Under the pieces are notes generated by a model, which worked only from the letters and a program-made list of their open reading frames with translations, was not told the origin of the DNA and made no database searches. Of a DNA stretch of 64,000 nt, positions 19,358 to 28,511 are shown piece by piece. A program made the position numbers and the translations under genes. The stretch is taken from assembly GCF_018760785.1 (NCBI RefSeq), contig NZ_JAHHZO010000008.1, forward strand, positions 204,565 through 268,564, written 5' to 3'. The first letter of the stretch is position 1. Every line of letters begins with the position of its first letter. The stretch is from Rhizobium sp. CSW-27. Its GTDB lineage: Bacteria; Pseudomonadota; Alphaproteobacteria; Rhizobiales; Rhizobiaceae.

Positions 19358-21100
19358 TCAGAACAGCGCCGCATCCAGATCGTCGTCGGAAAGCACCGTC
19401 AGCGGTGCTTCCTCCGGCGGTGCCGTGCCAAGCACGCTGGCATGCAGTTCCCGTTCGGATACCATGGTATAGACGCGGTTGATGCGCGGCCCGATCGTGG
19501 CGAGCGCCTCGTCGAGACCGTCGAAGGAAACGGCGACCGCCGGATCGAAGGCAATGTCATCGGCGCACTGGGCCAGCAGCGCGCCGAGTTCGGCATGGAA
19601 ATCCAGCCGGGCAAGCGAGGCATTCATCTGGTTCACCCCGGTCTGGCCATCCGCCGCCATGGCCCTCAGATCGGCCTCCATGCTGTCGCGCACCGCGCGG
19701 ATGCGTTCCAGCGCCCGCAGCAGCCGCGCATCGAGATCATCGTCCTCGCCGGTCGCTTCGTCGCATCCGGCCAGCAGAAGCCGGGCGGCGCTTTCCAGCG
19801 CATGCAGTTCGCCGAGGATCTTTTCCGCCGCCTCGTCCAGATGACCGGCAAAGATGCGCAGTTCCGCCGTCACGACATTGATCGCCTTGCCCTCCTCGCC
19901 GATCTTGCCGCAGCGCAGGTTGGTGTTGAGCGCCATGTAGTGGATATCGCCCCGTACCACCTGTACCAGGCCGATGCCGTCGAGCAGGTCGCGCACGGTC
20001 GCCACCGTCGTCTCGCTCATCCGGGCGGCGGCCCGGGCGAGATCCTCGATTTCGCTGACGGCCGCCCGCGCCTCGGCCACGCCTTCCTCCAGTTCCCGCA
20101 GCGCCGACTGGCCCTCGCCGCCACCGGTCATCGAGGTCTGGATCTCGTTGATATGGGCCAGATCGGACTTGAAGCTGGCGATCGTCGCGACGATCTTGGC
20201 GGTGTCGCGCTCGTAATCCATCCGCGTCGCCTCCAGTTGCAGGGCGACGAGACGCTTGATGACCTCCTGCAGCCGCCCGCGCTGTTCGCCGGTCAGGCCG
20301 GATGATTCGGGGGAGGCCAGGTATTCATCGAGAATCTGGAAACTCGACTGGCAGTGTTCCACGCGCTGGCGGGTGATGTCGCCCACCTGCAGGGCCGAAA
20401 GCGTCGAAGCGAGCTTGTTCTGGACGTCGCGGGCAATCGCCGAGACCTGCGCCGCCTTGTCCATCAGCAGGCGCCGCTGCTCGCCGATCTGGCCGGCGCC
20501 CAGCGACAGGCCGGACACGATCTTCGGCACGGTCTGGCGGAAGCGCTCCAGGATGGCATCCCCCTTCAGGATGACCGGCCCGAGGCCCGTTCCCAGTTCC
20601 TGAAGCTTGTCGGAGAAGCTGCTGACCTGCTGGGCGCCTTCCTGAATGCGCTGCAGGATTTCCTCGGCAAAGCCGGCGAAATCGGCAATGCCGGCGCCGG
20701 TGATCTTTGCGGTCACGGCAAAGGTGCGCAGATAGCGAAGCGTTTCCTGCATGCTCGCCACATGCGGCCTCAGAACGCGCTCGGTCATTGCGATTTCGCG
20801 GAAACGGGCCTGGCGTGCCGCTTCCGCTTCCGTCAGCACGGTGATCGCCGCCACCGTGGTGTTGAGCTCATCCACCGTCTGGCGGGCCGTCCCCTCGTCC
20901 AGCGATCCGGTGAGATTGTCGAGAGCGGCAATCATCTTGTTGAGGATGTCGAGGATGGACAAAAGCACGGCGCCGCCATCGAGGAAGCGCTGTTCGATGC
21001 GCGAGCGGGCATCCTCCATGCGCCGCAACGAGGCGGAAACTCCGTGCACCGCCGTTTCCTGTGCCACCCTCATTGCCAACGCCACGATGCCCGTCTCCAT
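19358..21100 (-). CDS. Soluble coiled-coil protein with a degenerate chemoreceptor tip
   Basis: A 580-residue, mostly helical protein without signal peptide or membrane segments. It is divergently transcribed from the che operon. A segment around residues 390-418 (ALN...GEEGK...VV..E.R..A) aligns without gaps to the protein-contact tip of the three local receptors, but most of the AAVEAAR motif is lost. An upstream block LQVGDITRQRVEHCQ (about residues 237-251) also occurs in chemotaxis-related proteins. The C-terminus is acidic and ends DDDLDAALF. It may be a cytosolic receptor-like or scaffold protein of this che system. No family was recognised with certainty. An upstream start is possible, but METGIVALAM is favoured. 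Confidence 0.65.
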   Translation of the reverse strand: METGIVALAMRVAQETAVHGVSASLRRMEDARSRIEQRFLDGGAVLLSILDILNKMIAALDNLTGSLDEGTARQTVDELNTTVAAITVLTEAEAARQARFREIAMTERVLRPHVASMQETLRYLRTFAVTAKITGAGIADFAGFAEEILQRIQEGAQQVSSFSDKLQELGTGLGPVILKGDAILERFRQTVPKIVSGLSLGAGQIGEQRRLLMDKAAQVSAIARDVQNKLASTLSALQVGDITRQRVEHCQSSFQILDEYLASPESSGLTGEQRGRLQEVIKRLVALQLEATRMDYERDTAKIVATIASFKSDLAHINEIQTSMTGGGEGQSALRELEEGVAEARAAVSEIEDLARAAARMSETTVATVRDLLDGIGLVQVVRGDIHYMALNTNLRCGKIGEEGKAINVVTAELRIFAGHLDEAAEKILGELHALESAARLLLAGCDEATGEDDDLDARLLRALERIRAVRDSMEADLRAMAADGQTGVNQMNASLARLDFHAELGALLAQCADDIAFDPAVAVSFDGLDEALATIGPRINRVYTMVSERELHASVLGTAPPEEAPLTVLSDDDLDAALF

Positions 21101-21395
21101 CCTGATTAAGTTCCGCCGCCACAGGCAGGTCATGCCGGAGACAGCAGGGCCGATTGCAACCGCTGGGTAGCGGAAGCGCGGCTTTGTCAGTCCCTTCTGA
21201 CGGACTGGCGTTAATGGCCGAAAAACCAAGCTTCAGATTTGATTCCTCTGGTTAATTTTCCCTCTCTCCGCTGCCTGCAGAAATACATGGTGATTCTTTC
21301 CACCTCAGAACTAGTCCCGCCAAATTAGGCCTTCCTTAAGCGCCGCATCACAGAGTTGTGACGATGAGCGCATTTCTGGGGGTTTAGAGGCCACG
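21101..21395. promoter_or_regulatory. Divergent promoter region of the che cluster
   Basis: These 295 bases separate the soluble receptor-like gene from the STAS-cheY-cheA operon. The middle part, roughly 21230-21360, is AT-richer than its neighbours, as expected for promoters in both directions. I could not fix any single sigma-factor motif. Confidence 0.45.
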
Positions 21396-21725
21396 ATGCT
21401 TACCGACACGGCCGACAGTTGCCGCATACGACTTCCCGACACACTGACCATCCGCACCATCGCGCCGGTGCGGGACGATCTGCTTCACGCACTTCAAAAC
21501 CAGGACAGCGTCATCATCGATATTGCCGATGATGCGGAAGGGGATCTCAGCCTCCTCCAGCTTCTGGAATCGGCCCGCATCTATGCCGGCACCGCAGGCA
21601 AGAGCATTACCCTTGCCCGCCCTGCCGGCGGACGGATCGCCGATCTCCTCGCCGCAAGCGGCTTCCGGGACGCCATGTCCGCGAACGACGCCAAGTTCTG
21701 GTTTCATCAAGGAGACTTTCAATGA
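21396..21725 (+). CDS. STAS-domain protein of the che operon
   Basis: A 109-residue protein with the fold pattern of STAS domains, which are related to anti-anti-sigma factors and MlaB. It has an N-terminal strand IRLPDTLTIRTIAPVRDDL, then SVIIDIADDAEGDLSLLQLLESAR and a C-terminal helix after LLAASGFRD. The usual phosphorylatable serine after the ID strand is not obvious. The stop overlaps the cheY start (ATGA). A role as accessory regulator of CheA is inferred from context; STAS proteins occur at this place in several non-enteric che operons. Confidence 0.75.
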   Translation: MLTDTADSCRIRLPDTLTIRTIAPVRDDLLHALQNQDSVIIDIADDAEGDLSLLQLLESARIYAGTAGKSITLARPAGGRIADLLAASGFRDAMSANDAKFWFHQGDFQ

Positions 21726-22090
21726 CCGCCAGCATCCTGACCGTGGATGATTCCGCCAGCATCCGTCTGACCACCCGCGTGGCCCTCTCCAATGCCGGCT
21801 ACAAGGTGACCGAGGCCGTCGACGGCCTCGACGGCATTTCCAAGCTGAAGGGCGGCCAGTACGACCTGATCGTCACCGACCTCAACATGCCCGGCATGGA
21901 CGGCCTGACGATGATCCGCGAGCTGCGCAAGCTGCCGGCGCATATGGGCGTCCCGGTGATCTTCCTCACCACCGAATCCGACGCCGGCATCAAGCAGGAA
22001 GCCAAGGCCGCCGGCGCCACCGGCTGGCTGACCAAGCCCTTCGACCCGGAAAGCCTGGTGAAGATCGTCAGAAAGGTGCTCGGCAAATGA
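21722..22090 (+). CDS. cheY: CheY-type single-domain response regulator
   Basis: The 122-residue receiver has all the phosphorylation residues: acidic pair DD at 9-10, phospho-acceptor Asp53 in VTDLNMPGMDG, Thr in FLTTES and the switch lysine in LTKPFDP. There is no output domain. It overlaps both its neighbours by four bases, showing tight coupling to the STAS protein and CheA. It may bind the flagellar motor or act as a phosphate sink; no second cheY is found in this cluster. Confidence 0.93.
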   Translation: MTASILTVDDSASIRLTTRVALSNAGYKVTEAVDGLDGISKLKGGQYDLIVTDLNMPGMDGLTMIRELRKLPAHMGVPVIFLTTESDAGIKQEAKAAGATGWLTKPFDPESLVKIVRKVLGK

Positions 22091-24144
22091 GCTTTCCGGA
22101 TCCGATTGCCGTCTTTCGTACAGAAGCTGCCGAACTGCTGGAACAGATCGAAGCCGGCCTTCTGGATCTGAACCACGACCTGGCCGACAAGGAACAGGTC
22201 GACGCCGTCTTTCGCGGGCTGCACACCTTGAAGGGCTCCGGAGCCATGTTCGGCTTCGAGGCCCTTGCTGCGTTCACCCATCATTGCGAAACCGCCTTCG
22301 ACCAGGTGCGCAAGGGCATCGTGCCGGCCACGCACGATCTCGTCACCGCGGTCCTGAACGCCACCGACCACATGCGCGCCCTGATCGAGACGCCGGACGG
22401 CGATCACGGGGCGATGAGCGAGACACTGCTTGGGCGGCTTCGCACTGCGGTGGCCGCCGCCGGCCTTCCGGAGGCCCCCGCCCCGGCCGCCGCCGCCCCG
22501 GCAACGGCACAGGACGCACCGGTCGCGGCAAGCGGCCTTACGACCTACCGGATCCACTTTTCCCTTCCCGTCAATGCCATGGCCAATGGCACCAATCCGG
22601 TCGGCCTGCTGAACGAGCTGCGCGATCTCGGCGCCTGCACCATCAGGGCCGACCGTTCGCGGGTTCCGGCTCTTGACGATCTCGTTGCGACCGACCTGCA
22701 TGTGTGCTGGGATATCGAGCTCGCGACCGAAGCGCCGCGCTCCGCCATCGAAGACGTCTTCATCTTTGTGATGGACGAGATGGAGCTTTCGGTCGAGCCG
22801 GTCGGCGCGCCCGAAGACGCAAGGGCCGCGCCCGCCGCTGCCGCGCCGCAAGCCCCGGCTCGCGAAGAGGCGATCATGCCTGCGCCGGTGGCAAGTGCCC
22901 CACCCGTGGCGGCGACCGCCGCCCCCCGCGCCGCGCCGGCGCCGCTGCCTGAAGCCAGGCAGGCGAAATCGGCCGAAAACGTGCGCGTTCCCGCCGAGCG
23001 CCTGGACGAGCTGATGGACCGCGTCGGCGAACTGGTCATTGCCCAGTCGCGCCTCAGCCAGCTTGCCAATGCGAGCGCCGACCTGCAGCTGCGCGCCGTC
23101 TCGGAGGACGTGGAACGCCTGTCGGGCGAACTGCGCGACACGATGATGGTGCTGCGCATGGTGCCGGTGGCGCAGCTGTTCAGCCGCTTCCGCCGCCTGG
23201 TGCACGATCTGGCCATCGAGACCGGCAAGAAGATCGAGCTGATCACCGAGGGCGAAACGACCGAGGTGGACAAGAGCGTGGTCGAACGCCTGGCCGATCC
23301 GCTGGTGCATCTGGTGCGCAATTCCTGCGACCACGGCCTGGAAACGCCGGAGGAGCGCCTGGCCCAGGGCAAGCCGGCCGCCGGCCGCATCTTCCTCTCC
23401 GCCCGTCAGCAGGCCGGCGAAGTCATCATCACCATCAAGGATGATGGTCGCGGCATCAGCCGCGACCACGTGCGCGCCAAGGCGGAAAGCTCCGGTCTGA
23501 TTGCCCCGAATGCGGCGCTGTCCGATCAGGAACTGCTGCAGCTGATCTTCCAGCCGGGCTTCTCCACTGCCCAGCAGGTGACGAACCTCTCCGGCCGCGG
23601 CGTCGGCATGGATGTGGTCAAGCGCACAATCGATGCGCTGCGCGGCACGATCAATGTCGTCAGCCACACCGGCGAGGGCTCGGAAATCTCGCTCGCCATT
23701 CCGCTGACGCTTGCCATCATCGACGGGCTTCTGGTGCGCGTCGGCTCCGGTCGCTACGTCATACCGCTGTCGGCCGTCGAGGAGTGCCTGGAACTGTCCA
23801 TCGAGGAAGACATGCGCTCGCGCGGCCGCAGCTTCATTTCGCTGCGCGACAGCCTGGTGCCGTTCATCCGCCTGCGCGATCTCTTCATGACCGGCACGAA
23901 GCCGGACCCGTTCCAGAAGGTGGTGGTGATCTCGACCGGCGCCGAACGGGTGGGCCTCGTCGTCGACCAGATCATCGGCGACCACCAGACCGTCATCAAG
24001 GGCATGTCCAAGCTGCATCATGACGTGGCGACCTTCTCGGGCGCGACGATCCTCGGCGATGGCGGCGTGGCGCTCATTCTCGATGTCGGCCATCTGGTCA
24101 CCGCCGGCCAGCAACAGGAGGCGCAATTGCGCGCGGCAGGATGA
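22087..24144 (+). CDS. cheA: Chemotaxis histidine kinase CheA
   Basis: The 685-residue kinase has the CheA domain order. An HPt domain carries phospho-accepting His46 in GLHTLKGSG. A Pro/Ala-rich linker and a P2-like segment (about 155-245) follow, then a second Ala/Pro linker and the dimerisation domain from ENVRVPAERLDELMDRVGEL. The ATPase domain has HLVRNSCDHGLE, DDGRGIS and GRGVGMDVVK. The C-terminal CheW-like P5 domain contains LRDLFMTGT. It phosphorylates CheY and CheB. It overlaps the flanking genes by four bases. Confidence 0.95.
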   Translation: MSFPDPIAVFRTEAAELLEQIEAGLLDLNHDLADKEQVDAVFRGLHTLKGSGAMFGFEALAAFTHHCETAFDQVRKGIVPATHDLVTAVLNATDHMRALIETPDGDHGAMSETLLGRLRTAVAAAGLPEAPAPAAAAPATAQDAPVAASGLTTYRIHFSLPVNAMANGTNPVGLLNELRDLGACTIRADRSRVPALDDLVATDLHVCWDIELATEAPRSAIEDVFIFVMDEMELSVEPVGAPEDARAAPAAAAPQAPAREEAIMPAPVASAPPVAATAAPRAAPAPLPEARQAKSAENVRVPAERLDELMDRVGELVIAQSRLSQLANASADLQLRAVSEDVERLSGELRDTMMVLRMVPVAQLFSRFRRLVHDLAIETGKKIELITEGETTEVDKSVVERLADPLVHLVRNSCDHGLETPEERLAQGKPAAGRIFLSARQQAGEVIITIKDDGRGISRDHVRAKAESSGLIAPNAALSDQELLQLIFQPGFSTAQQVTNLSGRGVGMDVVKRTIDALRGTINVVSHTGEGSEISLAIPLTLAIIDGLLVRVGSGRYVIPLSAVEECLELSIEEDMRSRGRSFISLRDSLVPFIRLRDLFMTGTKPDPFQKVVVISTGAERVGLVVDQIIGDHQTVIKGMSKLHHDVATFSGATILGDGGVALILDVGHLVTAGQQQEAQLRAAG

Positions 24145-24653
24145 GCGAAGCAATCAGAAAGATACCGGAAGATCTGTGGAGCGGCCGCGAGGAGCTGGAG
24201 GTGCTGACCTTCGACATCGCCGGCGAGATGTTCGCGCTGGAAGCGGTGAAGGTTCAGGAAATCCTCGACCTTCTGCCGGAGACCACGGTGCCGGGCGCCA
24301 AGCGCTTCGTCGGCAGCGTCATCAACTTCCGCGGCAAGGTTATTCCGCTGGCCGATATCCGCCTCGCCTTCGGCATGGAGGCAACGAAGACCACCATCGA
24401 CAGCCGCATCATCGTGATCGAGCTGGAGATCGAGGAGGAGCCGACGCTGGTCGGCATCCGTACCGACAAGGTCAACGAGGTGACGACGCTGATGAAGGCG
24501 GCGGGCGAACCGCCGCCCAGCGTCGGCATGCGCTGGCGACCGGACTTCATCGACTGCCTCGTCCGTCGCGACGGAGAGTTCATCATCATTCCGAACCTGC
24601 ATACGATTTTCTCGGCCCAGCACGAGCGGTCGCATCAACTGACGCAAGCCTGA
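24141..24653 (+). CDS. cheW: Chemotaxis coupling protein CheW (first copy)
   Basis: A 170-residue adaptor linking receptors to CheA. The CheW fold is visible: LTFDIAGEMFALEAVKVQEIL, then FVGSVINFRGKVIPLADIRLAFGM and ELEIEEEPTLVGIRTDKVNEV. The start overlaps the cheA stop. Its N-terminus is about 15 residues longer than that of the second CheW encoded after the receptors, so the two are distinct paralogues. Confidence 0.92.
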   Translation: MSEAIRKIPEDLWSGREELEVLTFDIAGEMFALEAVKVQEILDLLPETTVPGAKRFVGSVINFRGKVIPLADIRLAFGMEATKTTIDSRIIVIELEIEEEPTLVGIRTDKVNEVTTLMKAAGEPPPSVGMRWRPDFIDCLVRRDGEFIIIPNLHTIFSAQHERSHQLTQA

Positions 24654-24675
24654 TCCGGCGAAGGGGAAATAGACA

Positions 24676-26364
24676 ATGCGCGCCTCGATCAAACTGAAGC
24701 TGGCTTTGGCCTTCGGCTTCATCATCTCGATGCTTCTGGCCACCGCCACACTCGGCATCATGAGCCTGGGCGAGTTGAACACCCGTCTGGAAAACGTCGT
24801 GGAAGGGCCGGCGGCCCGCCTGGAACTGGCGCTCGATCTCGACGTCTACACGCTGCAGCAGATCCGCCAGCAGAAGAACATGCTGCTTGCCCCCTCGCCC
24901 GAGGCGGCCAAGCCCTACGCAGCCAAGATCGACGAGTATCGCCGCAAGTATGACGAGGCCTTCCAGCAGGTCCTCGGCCTTGCGACCGAGCAGGGCAAGG
25001 TGATCTGGAACAAGCTGCAGGTTCTGACCACGCAGTACCGCCAGCAGGACGACCAGATCCGCGCCCTGATGATGGCCGGCGATCAGCCCGGCGCCCTGCG
25101 CATATCCACCAACGAGAACCGCACGACCGTCAGCGAAATCGACACTCAGCTCGAGGAAATCGTCGCGCTCGAATCCTCCCGCCTGCAGGCCGCCAAGACC
25201 GATGCCCAGGCCGATTACGCACGGACCCGGCTGGTCATGCTGAGCGTTGCCGGCGGCGCCACGCTTGTTGCGCTTCTTGCGGCCATCTGGATCGCGCTCT
25301 CCATCAACAAGGGCCTGCGCAGTGCGGTTGGTGCCGTGCAGAACGTCGCCGAAGGTGACCTGACGAAGCTTGCCGCGGTCACCACGCGCGACGAGGTGGG
25401 CGATCTTCTCGGCTACGTCAACGCCATGATCGAGCGCCTGCGCGGCGTGGTGGGCGATGCGGTTGCGGCTGGCGAGAACGTCTCTTCCGGCAGCCAGGAA
25501 CTGTCGGCGAGCGCAGAGCAGCTGTCGCAGGGCGCCACCGAACAGGCCGCCGCTGCCGAACAGGCTTCCGCCTCGATGGAGGAAATGGCCGCCAACATCA
25601 AGCAGAATGCCGACAATGCGGCCCAGACGGAAAAGATCGCCCGCCAGTCGTCGCGCGATGCCGAAAGCTCGGGCCAGGCCGTGTCCCGTGCCGTGGTGGC
25701 CATGCGCACGATTGCCGAAAAGATCTCCATCGTGCAGGAAATCGCCCGCCAGACCGACCTTCTGGCGCTGAATGCCGCCGTTGAGGCGGCACGCGCCGGC
25801 GAGCACGGCAAGGGCTTTGCGGTCGTCGCCTCCGAAGTGCGAAAGCTTGCCGAACGCAGCCAGGCAGCGGCTGCCGAAATCTCGGCGCTGTCCGGCGAGA
25901 CCGTGCAGGTGGCGACCGAGGCCGGCGAGATGCTGAACCGGCTGGTGCCGGACATCCAGAAGACCGCCGAACTGGTCTCGGAAATCTCGGCCGCCTGCCG
26001 CGAGCAGGATATCGGCGCCAGCCAGATCAACGAGGCGATCCAGCAGCTCGACAAGGTGACGCAGCAGAATGCCGGCGCCTCGGAGGAAATGTCGGCGACC
26101 TCGGAAGAACTGGCCGCCCAGGCGGAAGAACTGCAGGCTTCCATCGCCTTCTTCAAGGTCGAACGCAGCGGCCAGAAGACCGGCCGCAGCGAAGCCGCGG
26201 CACCGTCCAAGACATCGCGCAACGGCAGCCGCGAATCCGCGCGTCAGCCGCAGCGCCAGAACAATTCGGTTGCAGCCCAGCAGGCCCGCGCCCGCGGCTT
26301 TGCCCTCGACATGTCGATGGGCGGCCCGGACGATGAGGATCATCATTTCCGTCAGAGCGCCTGA
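24676..26364 (+). CDS. Methyl-accepting chemotaxis protein 1 of the cluster (one HAMP)
   Basis: A 562-residue transmembrane receptor. TM1 spans about residues 8-28 and TM2 about 187-210, bounding a four-helix-bundle-type periplasmic domain of about 160 residues. A single HAMP (about 210-254) follows. The signalling module, residues 255-495, has the canonical tip [21 protein letters not shown] hydrophilic linker separates it from the tail [15 protein letters not shown]. Methylation sites are expected on the flanking helices (glutamate/alanine heptads). The periplasmic domain differs from those of the next two receptors. Confidence 0.93.
   Translation: MRASIKLKLALAFGFIISMLLATATLGIMSLGELNTRLENVVEGPAARLELALDLDVYTLQQIRQQKNMLLAPSPEAAKPYAAKIDEYRRKYDEAFQQVLGLATEQGKVIWNKLQVLTTQYRQQDDQIRALMMAGDQPGALRISTNENRTTVSEIDTQLEEIVALESSRLQAAKTDAQADYARTRLVMLSVAGGATLVALLAAIWIALSINKGLRSAVGAVQNVAEGDLTKLAAVTTRDEVGDLLGYVNAMIERLRGVVGDAVAAGENVSSGSQELSASAEQLSQGATEQAAAAEQASASMEEMAANIKQNADNAAQTEKIARQSSRDAESSGQAVSRAVVAMRTIAEKISIVQEIARQTDLLALNAAVEAARAGEHGKGFAVVASEVRKLAERSQAAAAEISALSGETVQVATEAGEMLNRLVPDIQKTAELVSEISAACREQDIGASQINEAIQQLDKVTQQNAGASEEMSATSEELAAQAEELQASIAFFKVERSGQKTGRSEAAAPSKTSRNGSRESARQPQRQNNSVAAQQARARGFALDMSMGGPDDEDHHFRQSA
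25438..26160 (+). repeat. MCP signalling-module repeat, copy A
   Basis: The first of three 723-base direct repeats, each encoding 241 codons of receptor signalling domain. Copies A and B differ at 8 residues and A and C at 9 by hand alignment. Long stretches are identical at DNA level, including third codon positions, so recent duplication or gene conversion is likely. Confidence 0.9.
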
Positions 26365-26399
26365 GGCCTCTGGCGCAAGGACACATCATCCAACGCGCA

Positions 26400-26422
26400 G
26401 GCCCCGAAGAGTGGCCGGGGCC
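26400..26422 (+). terminator. GC hairpin between the first two receptor genes
   Basis: Arms GGCCCCG (26400-26406) and CGGGGCC (26416-26422) form a 7-bp stem with a nine-base loop, and no T run follows. It may be a weak attenuator or an mRNA-stability element that tunes the relative levels of the tandem receptors. Confidence 0.4.
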
Positions 26423-26454
26423 CGCGCGCTGATCGTTTCACAAGGGAAACACCC

Positions 26455-28356
26455 ATGCGCATAACCATCAAGACAAAGCTTTCTGCCACCTTCGCCCTGA
26501 TTCTTGCGTTGATGCTGGCGACGGGGATCTACAGCCTTTATGCCGTCGATGACACCGGAGAGACGCTCCACAACGTGATTACCGGGCCGGTCGCCCGGCA
26601 GGCCAACGCGCTTGGCATGAAGATCGACCAGATGAAGATTGCCCGCACCCAACTTGCACTGACCGAGGCGGCAGGCGATGCAGAGATTGCCGGCCTGCTG
26701 GCTGAAAGCGACCAGAGCCGCAAGCAGCTGACGGAAGCCGCCGACTGGGCAGCCGGAGCCGCGGAAACCGAGGCCGGCAGGAAGGCCTATGGCGAGATCT
26801 CCTCCATGGCGCGGGACATTGCCCGGCTGGATGACCAGATCCGGGCGCTGGTGCGCGCCGGCGACAGGGAGGGCGCACGCCGCCTTGCCAAAGGAGAAAG
26901 CGCCGCCCTCATCCGCCAGATCGAAACCATGCTGAACGATCGCCTGGCCACCAACCGCAACCAGATGCAGGAGGCGGAAGCCCATTCCGACAGCACCCGG
27001 AAGATGACGAGCATCGTCATCGGTGTCGGTCTGGTCAGCGCGCTGCTCATTGGATCGATCGCCGCCTTCATCATCCTGCGCGGCATTCGCAACGGCCTGC
27101 GCCTCGTGCAGCAGGCCGCCGATGCGGTGGCGATCGGAGACCTCGACCAGAAGATCGAGGTGAAGACCAACGACGAGATCAAGGACGTCGTCGAGACCGT
27201 CAACGTGATGACCGCCAATCTGAGGCAGACGGCCGGCATTGCCGAAAGGATCGCGCTGGGCGACATAAAGGTGTCGGTCAAGCCGCTCTCGGAGAAGGAC
27301 ACGCTCGGCATCGCGATGCGCGACATGGTGGCCTATCTGCAGGAGACCGCCGGTCTCGCCCAGTCGATCGCCTCCGGCGACCTGACGCGCGATGCCCGCC
27401 GCAAGTCGGATGCGGATGCGCTGGGAAGCGCGCTGGAAACGATGATGCAGCGTCTGCGCGGCGTGGTGGGCGATGCGGTTGCGGCATCGGAAAACGTCTC
27501 CTCCGGCAGTCAGGAACTGTCGGCCGGCGCCGAGCAGCTATCGCAGGGCGCCACTGAACAGGCCGCCGCTGCCGAACAGGCGTCCGCCTCGATGGAGGAA
27601 ATGGCCGCCAACATCAAGCAGAATGCCGACAATGCGGCCCAGACGGAAAAGATCGCCCGCCAGTCGTCGCGCGATGCAGAAAGCTCGGGCCAGGCCGTGT
27701 CCCGTGCCGTGGTGGCCATGCGCACGATTGCCGAAAAGATCTCCATCGTGCAGGAAATCGCCCGCCAGACCGACCTTCTGGCGCTGAATGCCGCCGTCGA
27801 GGCGGCGCGCGCCGGCGAGCACGGCAAGGGCTTTGCGGTCGTCGCCTCCGAAGTGCGCAAGCTCGCCGAACGCAGCCAGGCAGCCGCTGCCGAAATCTCG
27901 GCACTCTCCGGCAACACCGTGCAGGTGGCGACCGAGGCCGGCGAGATGCTGAACCGGCTGGTGCCGGACATCCGCAAGACAGCCGATCTGATTGCGGAAA
28001 TCTCGGCCGCCTGCCGCGAGCAGGATATCGGCGCCAGCCAGATCAACGAGGCGATCCAGCAGCTCGACAAGGTCATCCAGCAGAATGCCGGCGCCTCGGA
28101 GGAAATGTCGGCAACCTCGGAAGAACTGGCCGCCCAGGCGGAGGAACTGCAGGCCTCCATCGCCTTCTTCAAGGTGGAAAGCACGAATGCGACGCCCCGC
28201 ACCCGCGAGGGCCTGGAGCGCAAGGTGTCGCAACGGCAAGGCGGTCAGCCCAGGCAGTCTGTTCGTGCGCAGCAGGCGAGAGCCAAGGGCTTTGCCCTCG
28301 ATATGTCGAACGGTGGCCCCGACGACGAGGACCAGGATTTTCGCCAGATGGCTTAA
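26455..28356 (+). CDS. Methyl-accepting chemotaxis protein 2 of the cluster (three HAMP units)
   Basis: A 633-residue receptor with TM1 near residues 8-28, a periplasmic helical domain and TM2 near 183-206. Three HAMP-like units follow in tandem. Each has a short AS1 helix, a GD(L/I) turn and an AS2 helix: [10 protein letters not shown], then [10 protein letters not shown], then [10 protein letters not shown]. The signalling module starts at residue 334 and the tail is [15 protein letters not shown]. Compared with receptor 1, the extra HAMP units account for the greater distance between membrane and tip. Ligand unknown. Confidence 0.93.
   Translation: MRITIKTKLSATFALILALMLATGIYSLYAVDDTGETLHNVITGPVARQANALGMKIDQMKIARTQLALTEAAGDAEIAGLLAESDQSRKQLTEAADWAAGAAETEAGRKAYGEISSMARDIARLDDQIRALVRAGDREGARRLAKGESAALIRQIETMLNDRLATNRNQMQEAEAHSDSTRKMTSIVIGVGLVSALLIGSIAAFIILRGIRNGLRLVQQAADAVAIGDLDQKIEVKTNDEIKDVVETVNVMTANLRQTAGIAERIALGDIKVSVKPLSEKDTLGIAMRDMVAYLQETAGLAQSIASGDLTRDARRKSDADALGSALETMMQRLRGVVGDAVAASENVSSGSQELSAGAEQLSQGATEQAAAAEQASASMEEMAANIKQNADNAAQTEKIARQSSRDAESSGQAVSRAVVAMRTIAEKISIVQEIARQTDLLALNAAVEAARAGEHGKGFAVVASEVRKLAERSQAAAAEISALSGNTVQVATEAGEMLNRLVPDIRKTADLIAEISAACREQDIGASQINEAIQQLDKVIQQNAGASEEMSATSEELAAQAEELQASIAFFKVESTNATPRTREGLERKVSQRQGGQPRQSVRAQQARAKGFALDMSNGGPDDEDQDFRQMA
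27454..28176 (+). repeat. MCP signalling-module repeat, copy B
   Basis: The second 723-base copy, in the middle receptor gene. It carries its own substitutions near the end, such as GNTVQ for GETVQ and [10 protein letters not shown] for [10 protein letters not shown]. These sit on the descending helix, away from the kinase-binding tip, which is identical in all three copies. Confidence 0.9.
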
Positions 28357-28511
28357 CGCTTACTTTCGAAGTTCCTGATAAGGCTACAGAACAATATGCA
28401 GACCGATGCAGGGGCTGCACCATACCGGTCAACCGGTGCGCACAAGGGTGAATGTCATCGGTCTTGGTGCGGAAAGTTGAAGCGAGTTCTCTCTTTCCCA
28501 TGGGGCATACA

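Noticed and set aside
22087..24144. Frameshift or fusion in cheA because of its long Ala/Pro stretches
   Set aside because: The frame is continuous, and both stretches lie at expected linker positions between HPt, P2 and the dimerisation domain.
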